The notes beneath the pieces were generated by a model that was not told the DNA's origin, made no database searches, and saw nothing but the letters and a program-made list of their open reading frames with translations. Below, in pieces: positions 16,370 through 24,561 of a stretch of DNA of 64,000 bases. This DNA is from Leuconostoc mesenteroides subsp. mesenteroides ATCC 8293 (GTDB taxonomy: Bacteria > Bacillota > Bacilli > Lactobacillales > Lactobacillaceae): assembly GCF_000014445.1 (NCBI RefSeq), contig NC_008531.1:279001-343000 (forward strand). The letters are read 5' to 3'. Each line of letters begins with the position of its first letter. Within the stretch, counting starts at the first letter, position 1. Both the position numbers and the translations under genes were made by a program.

Positions 16370-17764
16370 ATGCAAGATTCTACAAGTGTTAATCCGAAAC
16401 ATCACCTTGTTCAAAAAACTGAGGATGATTTAAGTTTATCGGATGTTAATGGTTCCATAGAAGTACCAGAAAATGGGTCATTTTGGCGTAAATTATTGGC
16501 CTTTTCTGGTCCCGGAGCCTTGGTGGCCGTTGGCTATATGGATCCGGGTAACTGGGTTACTTCGGTAGCCGGTGGTGCGCAATACCGTTATACATTGTTG
16601 TCTGTTGTTTTAATTTCTAGTTTGATTGCCATGATGCTACAGTACATGGCCGGTAAGTTAGGAATTGTTAAGCAAGAAGACTTAGCGCAAGCAACACGTG
16701 ATCGTACAAATAAAGTTGGTGGATTCGTACTATGGATCATGACTGAATTAGCATTGATTGCTACAGATATTGCCGAAGTTATTGGAGGGGCTATAGCACT
16801 TCACTTATTGTTCGGTTGGTCAATGATTGCATCTGTTCTGACCACAGCTTTTGATGTTATTTTGTTGCTATTGTTGATGAAATTTGGTTTCCGTAAAATC
16901 GAAGCTATTGTCATGACATTGATCATTACTATTTTGGTTATTTTTGCTTATCTAGTTATTTTATCAACACCACAATTATCAGCACTGTTTGGCGGTTATT
17001 TGCCTCAATTACAGACTTTAAGCTCACATACGCCAATTGGTGGTGGTGATTCTCAGTTAACATTAACATTGGGAATTATCGGTGCCACTGTTATGCCACA
17101 TAATCTGTACTTGCATTCATCAATATCTCAGACACGTAAAGTAGATAGAAGTAACAAGTCAGAACTTAAAGAAGCTGTTCGCTTCATGACTTGGGATTCA
17201 AATATTCAGTTGTCATTGGCATTCGTTATTAACTCATTATTGTTGATTTTGGGTGCAGCATTATTCTTTGGACATGCTGATAAAGTTGGTACATTTGGTT
17301 CAATGTATAACGCTTTGAAGGATAATTCAATTGCTGGTGCTATTGCATCACCAATTTTATCAACATTGTTTGCTGTTGCTTTGCTTGCTTCAGGACAAAA
17401 CTCAACAATCACTGGAACGCTTACTGGTGAAATTGTCATGGAAGGTTTCTTGCACTTGCGCATTCCAATGTGGCTACGTCGTGTTGTTACTCGTGGTTTG
17501 GCATTGATACCAGTTGTTGCCTTCACGTTGATTTATGGTGGATCTGAGGGTAAGTTAGATGATTTGATGGTTCAATCACAAGTCTTCCTTTCAATTGCTT
17601 TGCCATTTACTATGGCACCATTAATCTATTTCACGTCTTCAAAGAAGATTATGGGAGAAGAATTTGCTAATCCAAAGTGGATTGCAACCTTAGGATGGAT
17701 TGCATTTGCCGTTCTGACTTATTTAAATGTTCAACTTGTCGTACAACAATTAATGGGATCTTAA
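16370..17764 (+). CDS. mntH: Nramp-family manganese importer MntH
   Basis: A 464-residue protein with about eleven membrane helices. The two Nramp metal-site motifs are intact: D58-P-G-N61 in helix 1 (MDPGNW) and M242-P-H-N245 in helix 6. It imports Mn(II) with protons; leuconostocs accumulate manganese as an antioxidant. AGGAGAGATAG gives a good ribosome-binding site. It is followed after 38 bases by a usp gene with an identical-looking AAAGGAGAGATA site, the two forming one operon behind a long structured leader. Confidence 0.92.
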   Translation: MQDSTSVNPKHHLVQKTEDDLSLSDVNGSIEVPENGSFWRKLLAFSGPGALVAVGYMDPGNWVTSVAGGAQYRYTLLSVVLISSLIAMMLQYMAGKLGIVKQEDLAQATRDRTNKVGGFVLWIMTELALIATDIAEVIGGAIALHLLFGWSMIASVLTTAFDVILLLLLMKFGFRKIEAIVMTLIITILVIFAYLVILSTPQLSALFGGYLPQLQTLSSHTPIGGGDSQLTLTLGIIGATVMPHNLYLHSSISQTRKVDRSNKSELKEAVRFMTWDSNIQLSLAFVINSLLLILGAALFFGHADKVGTFGSMYNALKDNSIAGAIASPILSTLFAVALLASGQNSTITGTLTGEIVMEGFLHLRIPMWLRRVVTRGLALIPVVAFTLIYGGSEGKLDDLMVQSQVFLSIALPFTMAPLIYFTSSKKIMGEEFANPKWIATLGWIAFAVLTYLNVQLVVQQLMGS

Positions 17765-17802
17765 TCAATATAGATACTAAGCGATACTAAAGGAGAGATA
17801 AA

Positions 17803-18270
17803 ATGAGTGAATTAAACTTAAACATCGAACCAACACAATTTAAGAACATCTTAGTTGGTGTTGATGAATCAGAACAAGGTTACTTTGCTTTGGCAAATGC
17901 GATTCATCAAGCTAGCGAAGATGGTGCCACATTGACAATAGCAACAATTCTTGAAATGGGTGACCTATCAGCAATCGAAGCGCTACACCTTGACTTTATC
18001 AAGGAAAAGCGTGCTGAATTTGAAGCTAACCTCGTTCGTTACAAGGAATATGCGTTGTCAAAAGGGGCTACGAACGTTGAAACAGTTTTCGAAGATGGTT
18101 CTAAAGCTGGAGAAGTATTAGTCCAGAAAATTGCGCCACAAGTAGGTGCTGATTTAATTATTGTGGGTGCGCATTCTCGTGAAGGCTTCTGGGGATCATT
18201 AGGATCTCAAGCAGCTTACATTGCTCGCCATGCAAAAGTATCTTCAATGGTTGCACGTAAAGAGAATTAA
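17803..18270 (+). CDS. Universal stress protein (UspA family)
   Basis: A 155-residue single Usp domain: NILVGVDESEQGYFALANAIHQA at the N-terminus and IIVGAHSREGFWGSLGSQAAYIARHA at the end. The ATP loop (G-x2-G-x9-G-S/T) is recognisable only in altered form (GAHSREGFWGSLGS), so nucleotide binding is uncertain. It is second gene of the mntH operon, linking manganese import to stress response; a terminator follows directly. Confidence 0.88.
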   Translation: MSELNLNIEPTQFKNILVGVDESEQGYFALANAIHQASEDGATLTIATILEMGDLSAIEALHLDFIKEKRAEFEANLVRYKEYALSKGATNVETVFEDGSKAGEVLVQKIAPQVGADLIIVGAHSREGFWGSLGSQAAYIARHAKVSSMVARKEN

Positions 18271-18282
18271 ACATCATTAATG

Positions 18283-18309
18283 AAAAGTCGCTAGATAGCG
18301 GCTTTTTTT
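18283..18309 (+). terminator. Terminator of the mntH-usp operon
   Basis: An 11-bp stem with one G-T pair (AAAAGTCGCTA with TAGCGGCTTTT), GA loop, then a T tract. Confidence 0.85.
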
Positions 18310-18339
18310 GTTTTATTTAATACATTACGATATGGAGGC

Positions 18340-18348
18340 TGTTATAAT
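18340..18348 (+). promoter_or_regulatory. Extended -10 promoter placing transcription start at the arsR ATG
   Basis: TGTTATAAT ends at 18348; initiation 7 bases later would be at about 18355, the first base of the arsR start codon. The only Shine-Dalgarno-like string (TGGAGG, 18333-18338) is upstream of the -10 and would not be transcribed. Confidence 0.55.
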
Positions 18349-18354
18349 TAAAAT

Positions 18355-18699
18355 ATGAAAAAAGAAGCCATCATAGAACTTGAAAAAATATTTAAACTAT
18401 TAGGCAATAAGCAACGTCTGATCATTTTAGAATTGCTCAGAGAGCGCTCGTACAGTGTTTCAGAGATTATCAATTCTTTAGGTATGGAGCAATCTGCTGT
18501 ATCACACCAATTAAAACTGTTGCGTGAGGCGCAACTTGTTGAAACAGAAAAACGTGGCCGCGAAGTATTGTATGGGTTAAGTGATTCACATATCTTAATT
18601 TTATTAGATAATGCGCTTAAACACGTGAGCCACACCATCACAGGAAATGTTAATGATACAACACGTCAAGTCAAAAAAGAAAAGCCAAAAAAAGGTTGA
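18355..18699 (+). CDS. czrA: ArsR/SmtB zinc sensor, CzrA type
   Basis: A 114-residue winged-helix repressor. The recognition helix is SVSEIINSLGMEQSAVSHQLKLLREAQ. Helix alpha-5 carries D77-S-H79 ... H90-V-S-H93, which reproduces the spacing of the CzrA/SmtB alpha-5 zinc site (DxH, 10 residues, HxxH). Such proteins release DNA when Zn(II) or Co(II) binds across the dimer. The candidate target is the CDF exporter at 15078, whose promoter has a TGAA-N6-TTCA operator. The tail is basic (KKEKPKKG). The message is probably leaderless. It lies directly before tRNA-Leu. Confidence 0.88.
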   Translation: MKKEAIIELEKIFKLLGNKQRLIILELLRERSYSVSEIINSLGMEQSAVSHQLKLLREAQLVETEKRGREVLYGLSDSHILILLDNALKHVSHTITGNVNDTTRQVKKEKPKKG

Positions 18700-18747
18700 C
18701 GAACAAATATTTTACTGGTATTCTAATATAGTTGTTTAATATTTAAC

Positions 18748-18831
18748 GCCGCTGTGGCGGAATTGGCAGACGCGCTGGACTCAAAATCCAGTGGTGGCAA
18801 CACCGTGTGGGTTCGACTCCCACCGGCGGCA
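18748..18831 (+). tRNA. tRNA-Leu (anticodon CAA)
   Basis: An 84-base class II tRNA. The acceptor stem GCCGCTG pairs with CGGCGGC (one G-U), with discriminator A. The anticodon stem CTGGA/TCCAG has loop CTCAAAA, giving anticodon CAA. A long variable arm (TGGTGGCAACACCG) and the T arm GTGGG-TTCGACT-CCCAC follow. CCA is not encoded. Confidence 0.97.
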
Positions 18832-18851
18832 TCAACAAAAGTAGTAAACAT

Positions 18852-18886
18852 AAAGCATTACACAATTATTGTGTAGTGCTTTTTTT
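18852..18886 (+). terminator. Terminator after tRNA-Leu
   Basis: A 14-bp stem with one G-T pair (AAAGCATTACACAA with TTGTGTAGTGCTTT), TTA loop and a T tract. Confidence 0.9.
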
Positions 18887-18957
18887 GATCGTTATTTTTA
18901 AAAATGATGTTTTGTATCGTAAATGTAATACATTTTGTGTGCAAATGTTTTTCATTG

Positions 18958-18966
18958 TGCTAGAAT
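18958..18966 (+). promoter_or_regulatory. Extended -10 promoter of the oppA-like gene
   Basis: TGCTAGAAT, about 48 bases before the ATG at 19014, which has GCGAGGAAA (19000-19008) as ribosome-binding site. The -35 is weak. Confidence 0.5.
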
Positions 18967-19013
18967 AAAAAAATAGAGTAAATTTATGATGAGAATGTAG
19001 CGAGGAAAATATA

Positions 19014-20647
19014 ATGAAAAATTGGCAAAAACTCACACTTGTGGGAGTAGCCCTTGTAGCGGTAGTTGGTGGCACTCGTGCTGCTGGATTGTGGGGAATA
19101 GTGGGAACAGCAATGATAAGACACTTCGCTTTTCATTACCAACACCACTAAACGGGTTAGATTCAGCGACAATTACTGATGAATATTCGATAACAGTTGT
19201 TGGTAACGCTGGTGAAGGCTTAATGCGAGCCGATAAAAATGGCAAGCCACAACCAGCATTAGCTAAGTCAGTTAAGTCATCTAGTGACGGTAAGACCTGG
19301 ACAATCAAGCTGCGTAATGGGCTTAAGTGGTCCGATGGTAGCAAGTTAACTGCTAAAGATGTTGTGTATGCTTGGCAACGTGCCAATGATCAAAAAACGG
19401 CTTCGGAGTATGCCTATTTGTATAGCGGTATTAAAAATGCTGATGCTATTCAGGCAGGTAAAGTTGATAAGAAGGACCTCGGAATTAAAGCGAGTGGGAA
19501 TACATTAACTGTTTCACTCGAAAAGCCAATGCCACAATTTAAGAGCTTGCTAACATTTCCAACATTTTTCCCACAAAAGCAAAGTTTTGTTGAGAAATAT
19601 GGCAAAAAATATGGCACAACAACAAGCAAGACATTATATAATGGTCCGTATACTTTTAAAGGATGGAATGGAACCAATAACAAGTTTAAACTTGTGAAAA
19701 ACAAGTATTATTGGGATGCAAAAAATGTTAAAACACCTGAAATTGATTTGCAAGTTGTTCAAAAGCCAGAAGTGGCTGTACAAATGTATAAGACGGGTAA
19801 GTTAGATTCAGCACTGGTTAATACGCCACAATTGTCACAGGCCAATAAAACAAATAAGGGCTACCGAATAACACCACAAGCCACAACGGTATTCTTAGCA
19901 TATAATCAATCAGGAAATGTTAAAGCTCTAAATAACAAAAAAATTAGACAAGCACTGAATATGGTTACGAATCGTTCCGAGTTGAATTCCCAAGTTCTAT
20001 CGGGCACTTCAACACCAGCAACATCATTTACACCTAAAGGCTTAAGTACTGTGAATGGTACGGATTTTGCCACATATGCTAAGCAAGATTATACGTATAA
20101 TAAATCAGAGGCACAAAAACTATTCAAAGAAGGACTAAGTGAACTAGGTGAAAAGTCGATTACGCTTGAAATTGAAGCTGATACAGACCGAGTAGCAAAT
20201 GCCAAAGATGTAGTCAACTATCTTCAAGGACAATGGAGTAAAAACTTGCCAGGTCTAAAGGTTACCGAAAAATTTGTACCATTTAAGCAGCGTTTGCAAG
20301 ATGGAACTGACGCTAATTTCCAAGTTATGCTGACACAATGGGGAGCTGATTATGCCGAACCGACAACATTCCTGGATCTGGCTTCAACTGGCAATGCAAA
20401 CAATTATAATCATAATTCTAATGCCGATTACGATGCTTTATGGAATAAGGCTAAGGGAGCTGATGCGACGAATGATACAAAGCGAGCTGCTGATGAAAAG
20501 GGACTTGAGAAGATTATTCATCAAGAAGCAATTTTGAACCCACTATATTATCAGGCACAGCCAGAATTGGTTAACCCCAACATTACTGGTTTCTATCATC
20601 ATGCGGTCGGTGTACCACTGGACTTTAAGTTAGCTGCTCGTAAATAA
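19014..20647 (+). pseudogene. Oligopeptide-binding lipoprotein (OppA type) with a frameshifted signal peptide
   Basis: Family 5 solute-binding protein for peptides (SBP_bac_5). The mature part (from about 19097) is intact for over 510 codons: KTLRFSLPTPLNGLDSATI, AGEGLMRADKNGKPQPALA, LKWSDGSKLTAKDVVYAWQR. The ATG at 19014 has a good ribosome-binding site and reads MKNWQKLTLVGVALVAVV, but that frame leaves the mature one. The lipobox-like LVLLDCG is in a second frame and NSGNSNDK in a third. Two one-base gains (near 19066 and in GGGG at 19093-19096) would explain this. As it stands, the only continuous frame begins with a TTG at 19022 and a Cys/Trp-rich non-signal N-terminus. Either a recent pseudogene or sequencing errors. 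No permease genes are adjacent. Confidence 0.7.
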
Positions 20648-20656
20648 TGATTAGAT

Positions 20657-20686
20657 AAAAAAGCACGCTAGAAAGCGTGTTTTTTT
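20657..20686 (+). terminator. Terminator after the oppA-like gene
   Basis: A 13-bp stem with one G-T pair (AAAAAAGCACGCT with AGCGTGTTTTTTT) and an AGAA loop. Confidence 0.85.
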
Positions 20687-20711
20687 ATTAGGCAATATGG
20701 TAAAAAAGAAA

Positions 20712-20855
20712 ATAAAAAACCACGAAGCAGAATCTAAATCAAACTTGCTTCGTGGTTGCTGCAATCGAATCGACCGCTTTTCCTATTAAGCGGCCAAAAC
20801 GATTGAGCGTTTTCCGTTAGAATTACTCAAAAGTTATGACCCCCTTTCCTAGATT
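20712..20855 (-). ncRNA. Candidate small RNA gene on the minus strand
   Basis: A stand-alone unit of about 145 bases with a full promoter upstream and an intrinsic terminator at the end (12-bp perfect stem 20746-20757 with 20718-20729, then a run of Ts on the minus strand). Internally, CAATCG (20762-20767) pairs with CGATTG (20800-20805) around a second helix CCGCTT/AAGCGG (20774-20779, 20788-20793). Near the 5' end the RNA carries a purine-rich GGAAAGGGGG. A 14-codon TTG-started reading frame (20830 down to 20786, MSNSNGKRSIVLAA) sits 9 bases after that run, so a tiny peptide gene is the alternative. I do not recognise the RNA family. Confidence 0.6.
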
Positions 20856-20861
20856 GCTTAT

Positions 20862-20890
20862 ATAATAAATCTACTAAGCAGAAAAGTCAA
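20862..20890 (-). promoter_or_regulatory. Minus-strand promoter of the candidate small RNA
   Basis: Read on the minus strand: TTGACT (20890-20885), 17-base spacer, TATTAT (20867-20862). It is one of the better consensus matches in the window. It is back to back with, and overlaps the upstream region of, the nucleoside hydrolase promoter. Confidence 0.7.
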
Positions 20891-20901
20891 ACCTTTTGTT
20901 C

Positions 20902-20910
20902 TGGTATAAT
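20902..20910 (+). promoter_or_regulatory. Extended -10 promoter of the nucleoside hydrolase gene
   Basis: TGGTATAAT, 29 bases before the ATG. Its -35 region would coincide with the -35 of the divergent small-RNA promoter. Confidence 0.55.
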
Positions 20911-20938
20911 TAATTGAATAATATATAGAGGTAAAATA

Positions 20939-21886
20939 ATGACGATTCCACTTATTTTTGATACTGATCCCGGCATTGATGATGCAGCAGCAATCGCAAT
21001 TTTGTTAACTAATGATGACTTTGAAGTACGTCTGATTACGTCTGTTTCCGGTAATGTTTCGGTTGATAAGACAACAAACAATGTTTTGAAATTAACACAC
21101 TATTTTAATCGACCAGACGTTAAGGTGGCCCGTGGTGCTGAGAAACCACTAGTCAAACCATTTAAGGATGCATCAAATATTCATGGGAAGAGCGGAATGC
21201 CAGGTTATGAATTTGGCGAGCTTTCTACCAGAACTATAAGTAAAAAAGCTGTAGATGCTATTCATGAAACGCTGAATAGCTATGATGATCAAACGACATT
21301 AGTAGCCGTTGGTGCATTCACTAATATTGCAAACTTAATTCAAAAGTATCCACAAGATTTACAAAAAATAGAGCGATTAATCGTAATGGGTGGTTCGCTT
21401 ACCGGTGGGAATTTAACATCGGTGGCAGAGTTTAACGTATTTACAGATCCGGACGCAGCGAAAATTGTTTTTGAAAGTGATTTGGATATCACAATGATTG
21501 GGCTTGATGTTACTGAAAAAGCGTTGTTAACCAAAAAATCTATGTCTGAATTACTTCAGATGAATGAGACCGGAAAAATGCTGATGGGACTGTTTGGACA
21601 CTATCAAGATGGTTCTAATGCTGGTGGTAAACCAATGCACGATGTCAATACACTTTATTACTTACTGCACCCTGAAAAATACAAATTAGAAGATTTATGG
21701 GTTGATGTCGTGACAGATGGACCTGCGATTGGTGCCACGGTAGCTGACATTCTTCATAGTACGCATAGCCAAACGAATGTTCATGTTGCTAAGGATATCG
21801 ATGTACCTGCATTCAATGCTTGGTATTTACTACAAATTTCTGGTATTTCTGATGGAAATATTAATGCTGGAAGGCTTGAAAATTAA
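20939..21886 (+). CDS. Inosine-uridine preferring nucleoside hydrolase
   Basis: A 315-residue IUNH-family enzyme that cleaves ribonucleosides to base plus ribose for salvage. The calcium-binding N-terminal signature DTDPGIDDAAAI is intact, as are VAVGAFTNIA, LIVMGGSLTGGN, FNVFTDPDAA and the C-terminal PMHDVNTLYYLL with the His-Asp pair. Length is normal. Its preference (pyrimidine, purine or broad: RihA, RihB or RihC) cannot be told by eye. GAGGTAA precedes the ATG. Monocistronic. Confidence 0.92.
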   Translation: MTIPLIFDTDPGIDDAAAIAILLTNDDFEVRLITSVSGNVSVDKTTNNVLKLTHYFNRPDVKVARGAEKPLVKPFKDASNIHGKSGMPGYEFGELSTRTISKKAVDAIHETLNSYDDQTTLVAVGAFTNIANLIQKYPQDLQKIERLIVMGGSLTGGNLTSVAEFNVFTDPDAAKIVFESDLDITMIGLDVTEKALLTKKSMSELLQMNETGKMLMGLFGHYQDGSNAGGKPMHDVNTLYYLLHPEKYKLEDLWVDVVTDGPAIGATVADILHSTHSQTNVHVAKDIDVPAFNAWYLLQISGISDGNINAGRLEN

Positions 21887-21962
21887 GCGTTTTTTAGGTA
21901 TTCTGGTATTAGCTGAAACTGGCGCTTTTTCGTGCTGAATTAACTGAAATCGGAGCAGAATA

Positions 21963-22682
21963 TTGACAAACGAAGACTTCATCGAAGCATTAAGTAGTGC
22001 TGGTATAACTTTAACAACACAGCAGGTTCGGCAATTTGAACGTTATTACGAGTTGCTGGTCGCAACTAATGAACACGTTAACTTAACGGCTATTACTGAA
22101 AAAAAAGACGTGTACTTAAAACATTTTTATGATTCTTTAACTGTAGCAATGTATGAACAAAAGTTAAAAAGCTCTGAAAGCACTTTAATTGATATTGGCA
22201 CAGGCGCAGGTTTTCCGTCATTACCCTTGAAAATAGCCTTTCCAGACTTAAAAATTACAATGGTTGATGCGTTAAAAAAACGAGTTAATTTTTTGCAAGA
22301 AGTGGTTGATACGCTCGACTTAACCGGCGTAGAAATCGTTCACGGGCGTGCAGAAGATATAGGACAAAATCCAAAGTACCGGGAAAATTTCGATTATGCA
22401 ACGGCTCGAGCAGTTGCCCGTACTAGTGTTTTGGCTGAGTATACATTACCTTTTGTTAAGATTGGTGGCAGATTCTTAGTCATGAAGGGATCAGCTGCCC
22501 ATCAAGAGCTCCTCGATGGTCAAAAAGCATTAGCTATGCTTGGCGGTCAGGTTAACGAAGAGTTTGTATTTACACTACCAAATGGTGATCAGCGTTATAT
22601 ACAGATAGTAGATAAAAAAACAAAAACACCTAAAAAATACCCTAGGCAAGCTGGAACACCAAGCAAAAAGCCAATCTCATAA
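21963..22682 (+). CDS. rsmG: 16S rRNA (guanine-527-N7)-methyltransferase RsmG
   Basis: A 239-residue methyltransferase starting at TTG 21963, with GGAG 7 bases upstream. Family motifs: NEHVNLTAITEKKDVYLKHFYDSL at the N-terminus, SAM-binding DIGTGAGFPSLPLKI, VDALKKRVNFL, and the ATARAVA segment. It methylates G527 of 16S rRNA in the 530 loop. It is first in the conserved rsmG-parA-parB run, common near the replication origin of Firmicutes. The C-terminus is basic (KKYPRQAGTPSKKP). Confidence 0.95.
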   Translation: MTNEDFIEALSSAGITLTTQQVRQFERYYELLVATNEHVNLTAITEKKDVYLKHFYDSLTVAMYEQKLKSSESTLIDIGTGAGFPSLPLKIAFPDLKITMVDALKKRVNFLQEVVDTLDLTGVEIVHGRAEDIGQNPKYRENFDYATARAVARTSVLAEYTLPFVKIGGRFLVMKGSAAHQELLDGQKALAMLGGQVNEEFVFTLPNGDQRYIQIVDKKTKTPKKYPRQAGTPSKKPIS

Positions 22683-22700
22683 ATAAAGGAGGCACCTAAA

Positions 22701-23462
22701 ATGGCGCAAATAATTGTATTAGCTAATCAAAAAGGTGGTGTGGGTAAAACAACAACCAGTATCAACTTGGGCGCAGCATTGGCACAAGCTGGACAACGTG
22801 TGTTACTGGTTGATATTGATGCACAAGGGAATGCTACAAGTGGGTCAGGTGTTGATAAATCTTTGTTAGAGCACGATAGTTATGATGTAATCGTTGAACA
22901 AACGCCACTTCACGAAGTAATCGTAGCGACTGATAATTATGACCTAGTCCCAGCTACCATTCAATTGTCCGGTGCTGAGATTGAACTCGCTAAGCAACCG
23001 CAACGTGAGTATCGTCTAAAAACGGCACTTGAAACAGTGCGTGATGATTATGACTTCATTTTAATTGATAATCCACCAGCTTTAGGATTAATGACTGTCA
23101 ATGCATTTACAGCTGCTGATGCTATTCTTATCCCGGTACAGACCGAATTTTATGCTTTAGAAGGTCTAGGACAACTACTAAATACGATTGAACTTGTTCG
23201 GCAGCAGTTTAACCCAGATCTTGATGTTGCTGGTATTTTGTTAACAATGTATGATGGACGAACGAACCTCGCCAAGCAAGTGGCCCAAGAAGTGCGTAGT
23301 TATTTTGATGATAAGGTTTATGATACAATCATCCCACGTTCGGTACGCCTGAGTGAAGCGCCATCTTATGGACAAGCGATTATTGATTTTGATCCACGGA
23401 GCGTGGGTGCACAAATGTACAACAATCTCGCACAGGAGGTTTTGAAACAATATGGTAAGTAA
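22701..23462 (+). CDS. parA: Chromosome partitioning ATPase ParA (Soj)
   Basis: A 253-residue ParA ATPase with the deviant Walker A KGGVGKTTT near the N-terminus, the Walker A' region LVDIDAQGNATSGSGV and Walker B-like FILIDNPPALG. Together with ParB it moves or orients origin regions and, in Bacillus, modulates DnaA. AAAGGAGGCACC gives a near-perfect ribosome-binding site. It overlaps parB by 11 bases. Confidence 0.95.
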   Translation: MAQIIVLANQKGGVGKTTTSINLGAALAQAGQRVLLVDIDAQGNATSGSGVDKSLLEHDSYDVIVEQTPLHEVIVATDNYDLVPATIQLSGAEIELAKQPQREYRLKTALETVRDDYDFILIDNPPALGLMTVNAFTAADAILIPVQTEFYALEGLGQLLNTIELVRQQFNPDLDVAGILLTMYDGRTNLAKQVAQEVRSYFDDKVYDTIIPRSVRLSEAPSYGQAIIDFDPRSVGAQMYNNLAQEVLKQYGK

Positions 23463-24351
23463 AAAAGGCGGGCTTGGCAAAGGCATGAATTCACTTTTTG
23501 GCGCAAATAATGTGTCAAAAGAAGCCGTTGAACATACAAAGGTGGTTACAAAAGAACAAGAAGCAACGGAACAAGTCGTTAAGTTACCATTGAAAGATAT
23601 CCAACCTAATCCGTTTCAACCGCGGTATCATTTTGATGAAAGCAAGCTAAAGGAATTATCAGCATCTATTACAGAAAATGGTGTTTTGACACCAATTATT
23701 GTACGTCAAATTGGTCAAAAATTTGAAATCATTGCTGGTGAACGTCGTGTTCGTGCTTCAAAATTATCTGGTTTGAAATCAATTTCAGCTATTGTACGCC
23801 ATGTCGATGATGACACGATGGCAGCACTGGCGTTGATCGAAAATTTACAACGTGATGATTTGGACGCTATCGAAGAAGCACAAGCTTTTGACGCACTTAT
23901 GACACGCTTGCAAATGACACAGGCAGAAGTAGCTGAAAAAGTTGGTAAAGATCGCGCTACCGTTGCTAACTTACTGCGCCTATTGAAATTGCCGGAATCA
24001 GTACAAGTACTGATTCAAGATGGTGAGTTATCAATGGGACAGGCGCGAGCATTACTAGGATTAAAAAAGAAGCCGCAAATCGAAAAAGTAGCAGAAACAG
24101 TTGTTTTCCGTGGATTGAATGTTCGTCAAGTGGAAAACTTGGTCAGGCAAATGAATGATGGTGTACCCGAACCCAATACGAAAGAAATTTCACCCTTTGC
24201 TGTTTCTTTGTCTAACCAATTAGAAGAAAAGTTTGGGACCAAGGTCAAAGTCAACGCGGGCCGTAAGGGAAATGGTAAAATTGAAATTAATTATGTTTCC
24301 AATGAGGACTTAAGTCGCATTTTGGCATTGTTAGATATTGAGGTGGACTAA
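23452..24351 (+). CDS. parB: Chromosome partitioning protein ParB (Spo0J)
   Basis: A 299-residue ParB: a Lys/Gly-rich N-terminus (KKGGLGKGMNSLFG, the ParA-stimulating region), NPFQPRYHFDESKLKELSASI, the CTP-binding motif GERRVRASKL and ENLQRDDLDAIEEAQAF, then a helix-turn-helix (TQAEVAEKVGKDRATVANLLRLLKLP), and a C-terminal dimerisation part. It spreads from parS sites. I found no parS-like 16-mer near it. It overlaps parA upstream, and its stop codon overlaps the start of the next gene. Confidence 0.95.
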   Translation: MVSKKGGLGKGMNSLFGANNVSKEAVEHTKVVTKEQEATEQVVKLPLKDIQPNPFQPRYHFDESKLKELSASITENGVLTPIIVRQIGQKFEIIAGERRVRASKLSGLKSISAIVRHVDDDTMAALALIENLQRDDLDAIEEAQAFDALMTRLQMTQAEVAEKVGKDRATVANLLRLLKLPESVQVLIQDGELSMGQARALLGLKKKPQIEKVAETVVFRGLNVRQVENLVRQMNDGVPEPNTKEISPFAVSLSNQLEEKFGTKVKVNAGRKGNGKIEINYVSNEDLSRILALLDIEVD

Positions 24352-24560
24352 TGGCAATAGCACCGGACTATAAACTTCATGATATCGTTGAGATGAAAAA
24401 GCCGCACGCTTGTGGCGCCAATTCTTGGGAAATTACACGTGTTGGTGCTGATATTAAGCTGTCATGTACGAATTGCGGTAGAGGCATTATGATGTCGCGT
24501 TTTGATTTTAACAAACGAATAAAAAAGATTTTACAAGTAGCAAATCAGAAAGAAGAATAA
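24351..24560 (+). CDS. DUF951 small zinc-ribbon-like protein
   Basis: A 69-residue protein. The DUF951 pattern is clear: VEMKKPHACGANSWEITRVGADIKLSCTNCGRGIMMSR, with three Cys of a probable metal-binding knuckle. Its function is unknown, but it is conserved between parB and ychF in many Firmicutes. Its start overlaps the parB stop, and the next gene starts 1 base after its own stop, so all are co-translated from one message. Confidence 0.92.
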   Translation: MAIAPDYKLHDIVEMKKPHACGANSWEITRVGADIKLSCTNCGRGIMMSRFDFNKRIKKILQVANQKEE

Positions 24561-24561
24561 A

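Noticed and set aside
22701..24351. parS sites near parAB
   Set aside because: No match to the TGTTTCACGTGAAACA pattern was found around these genes by eye.
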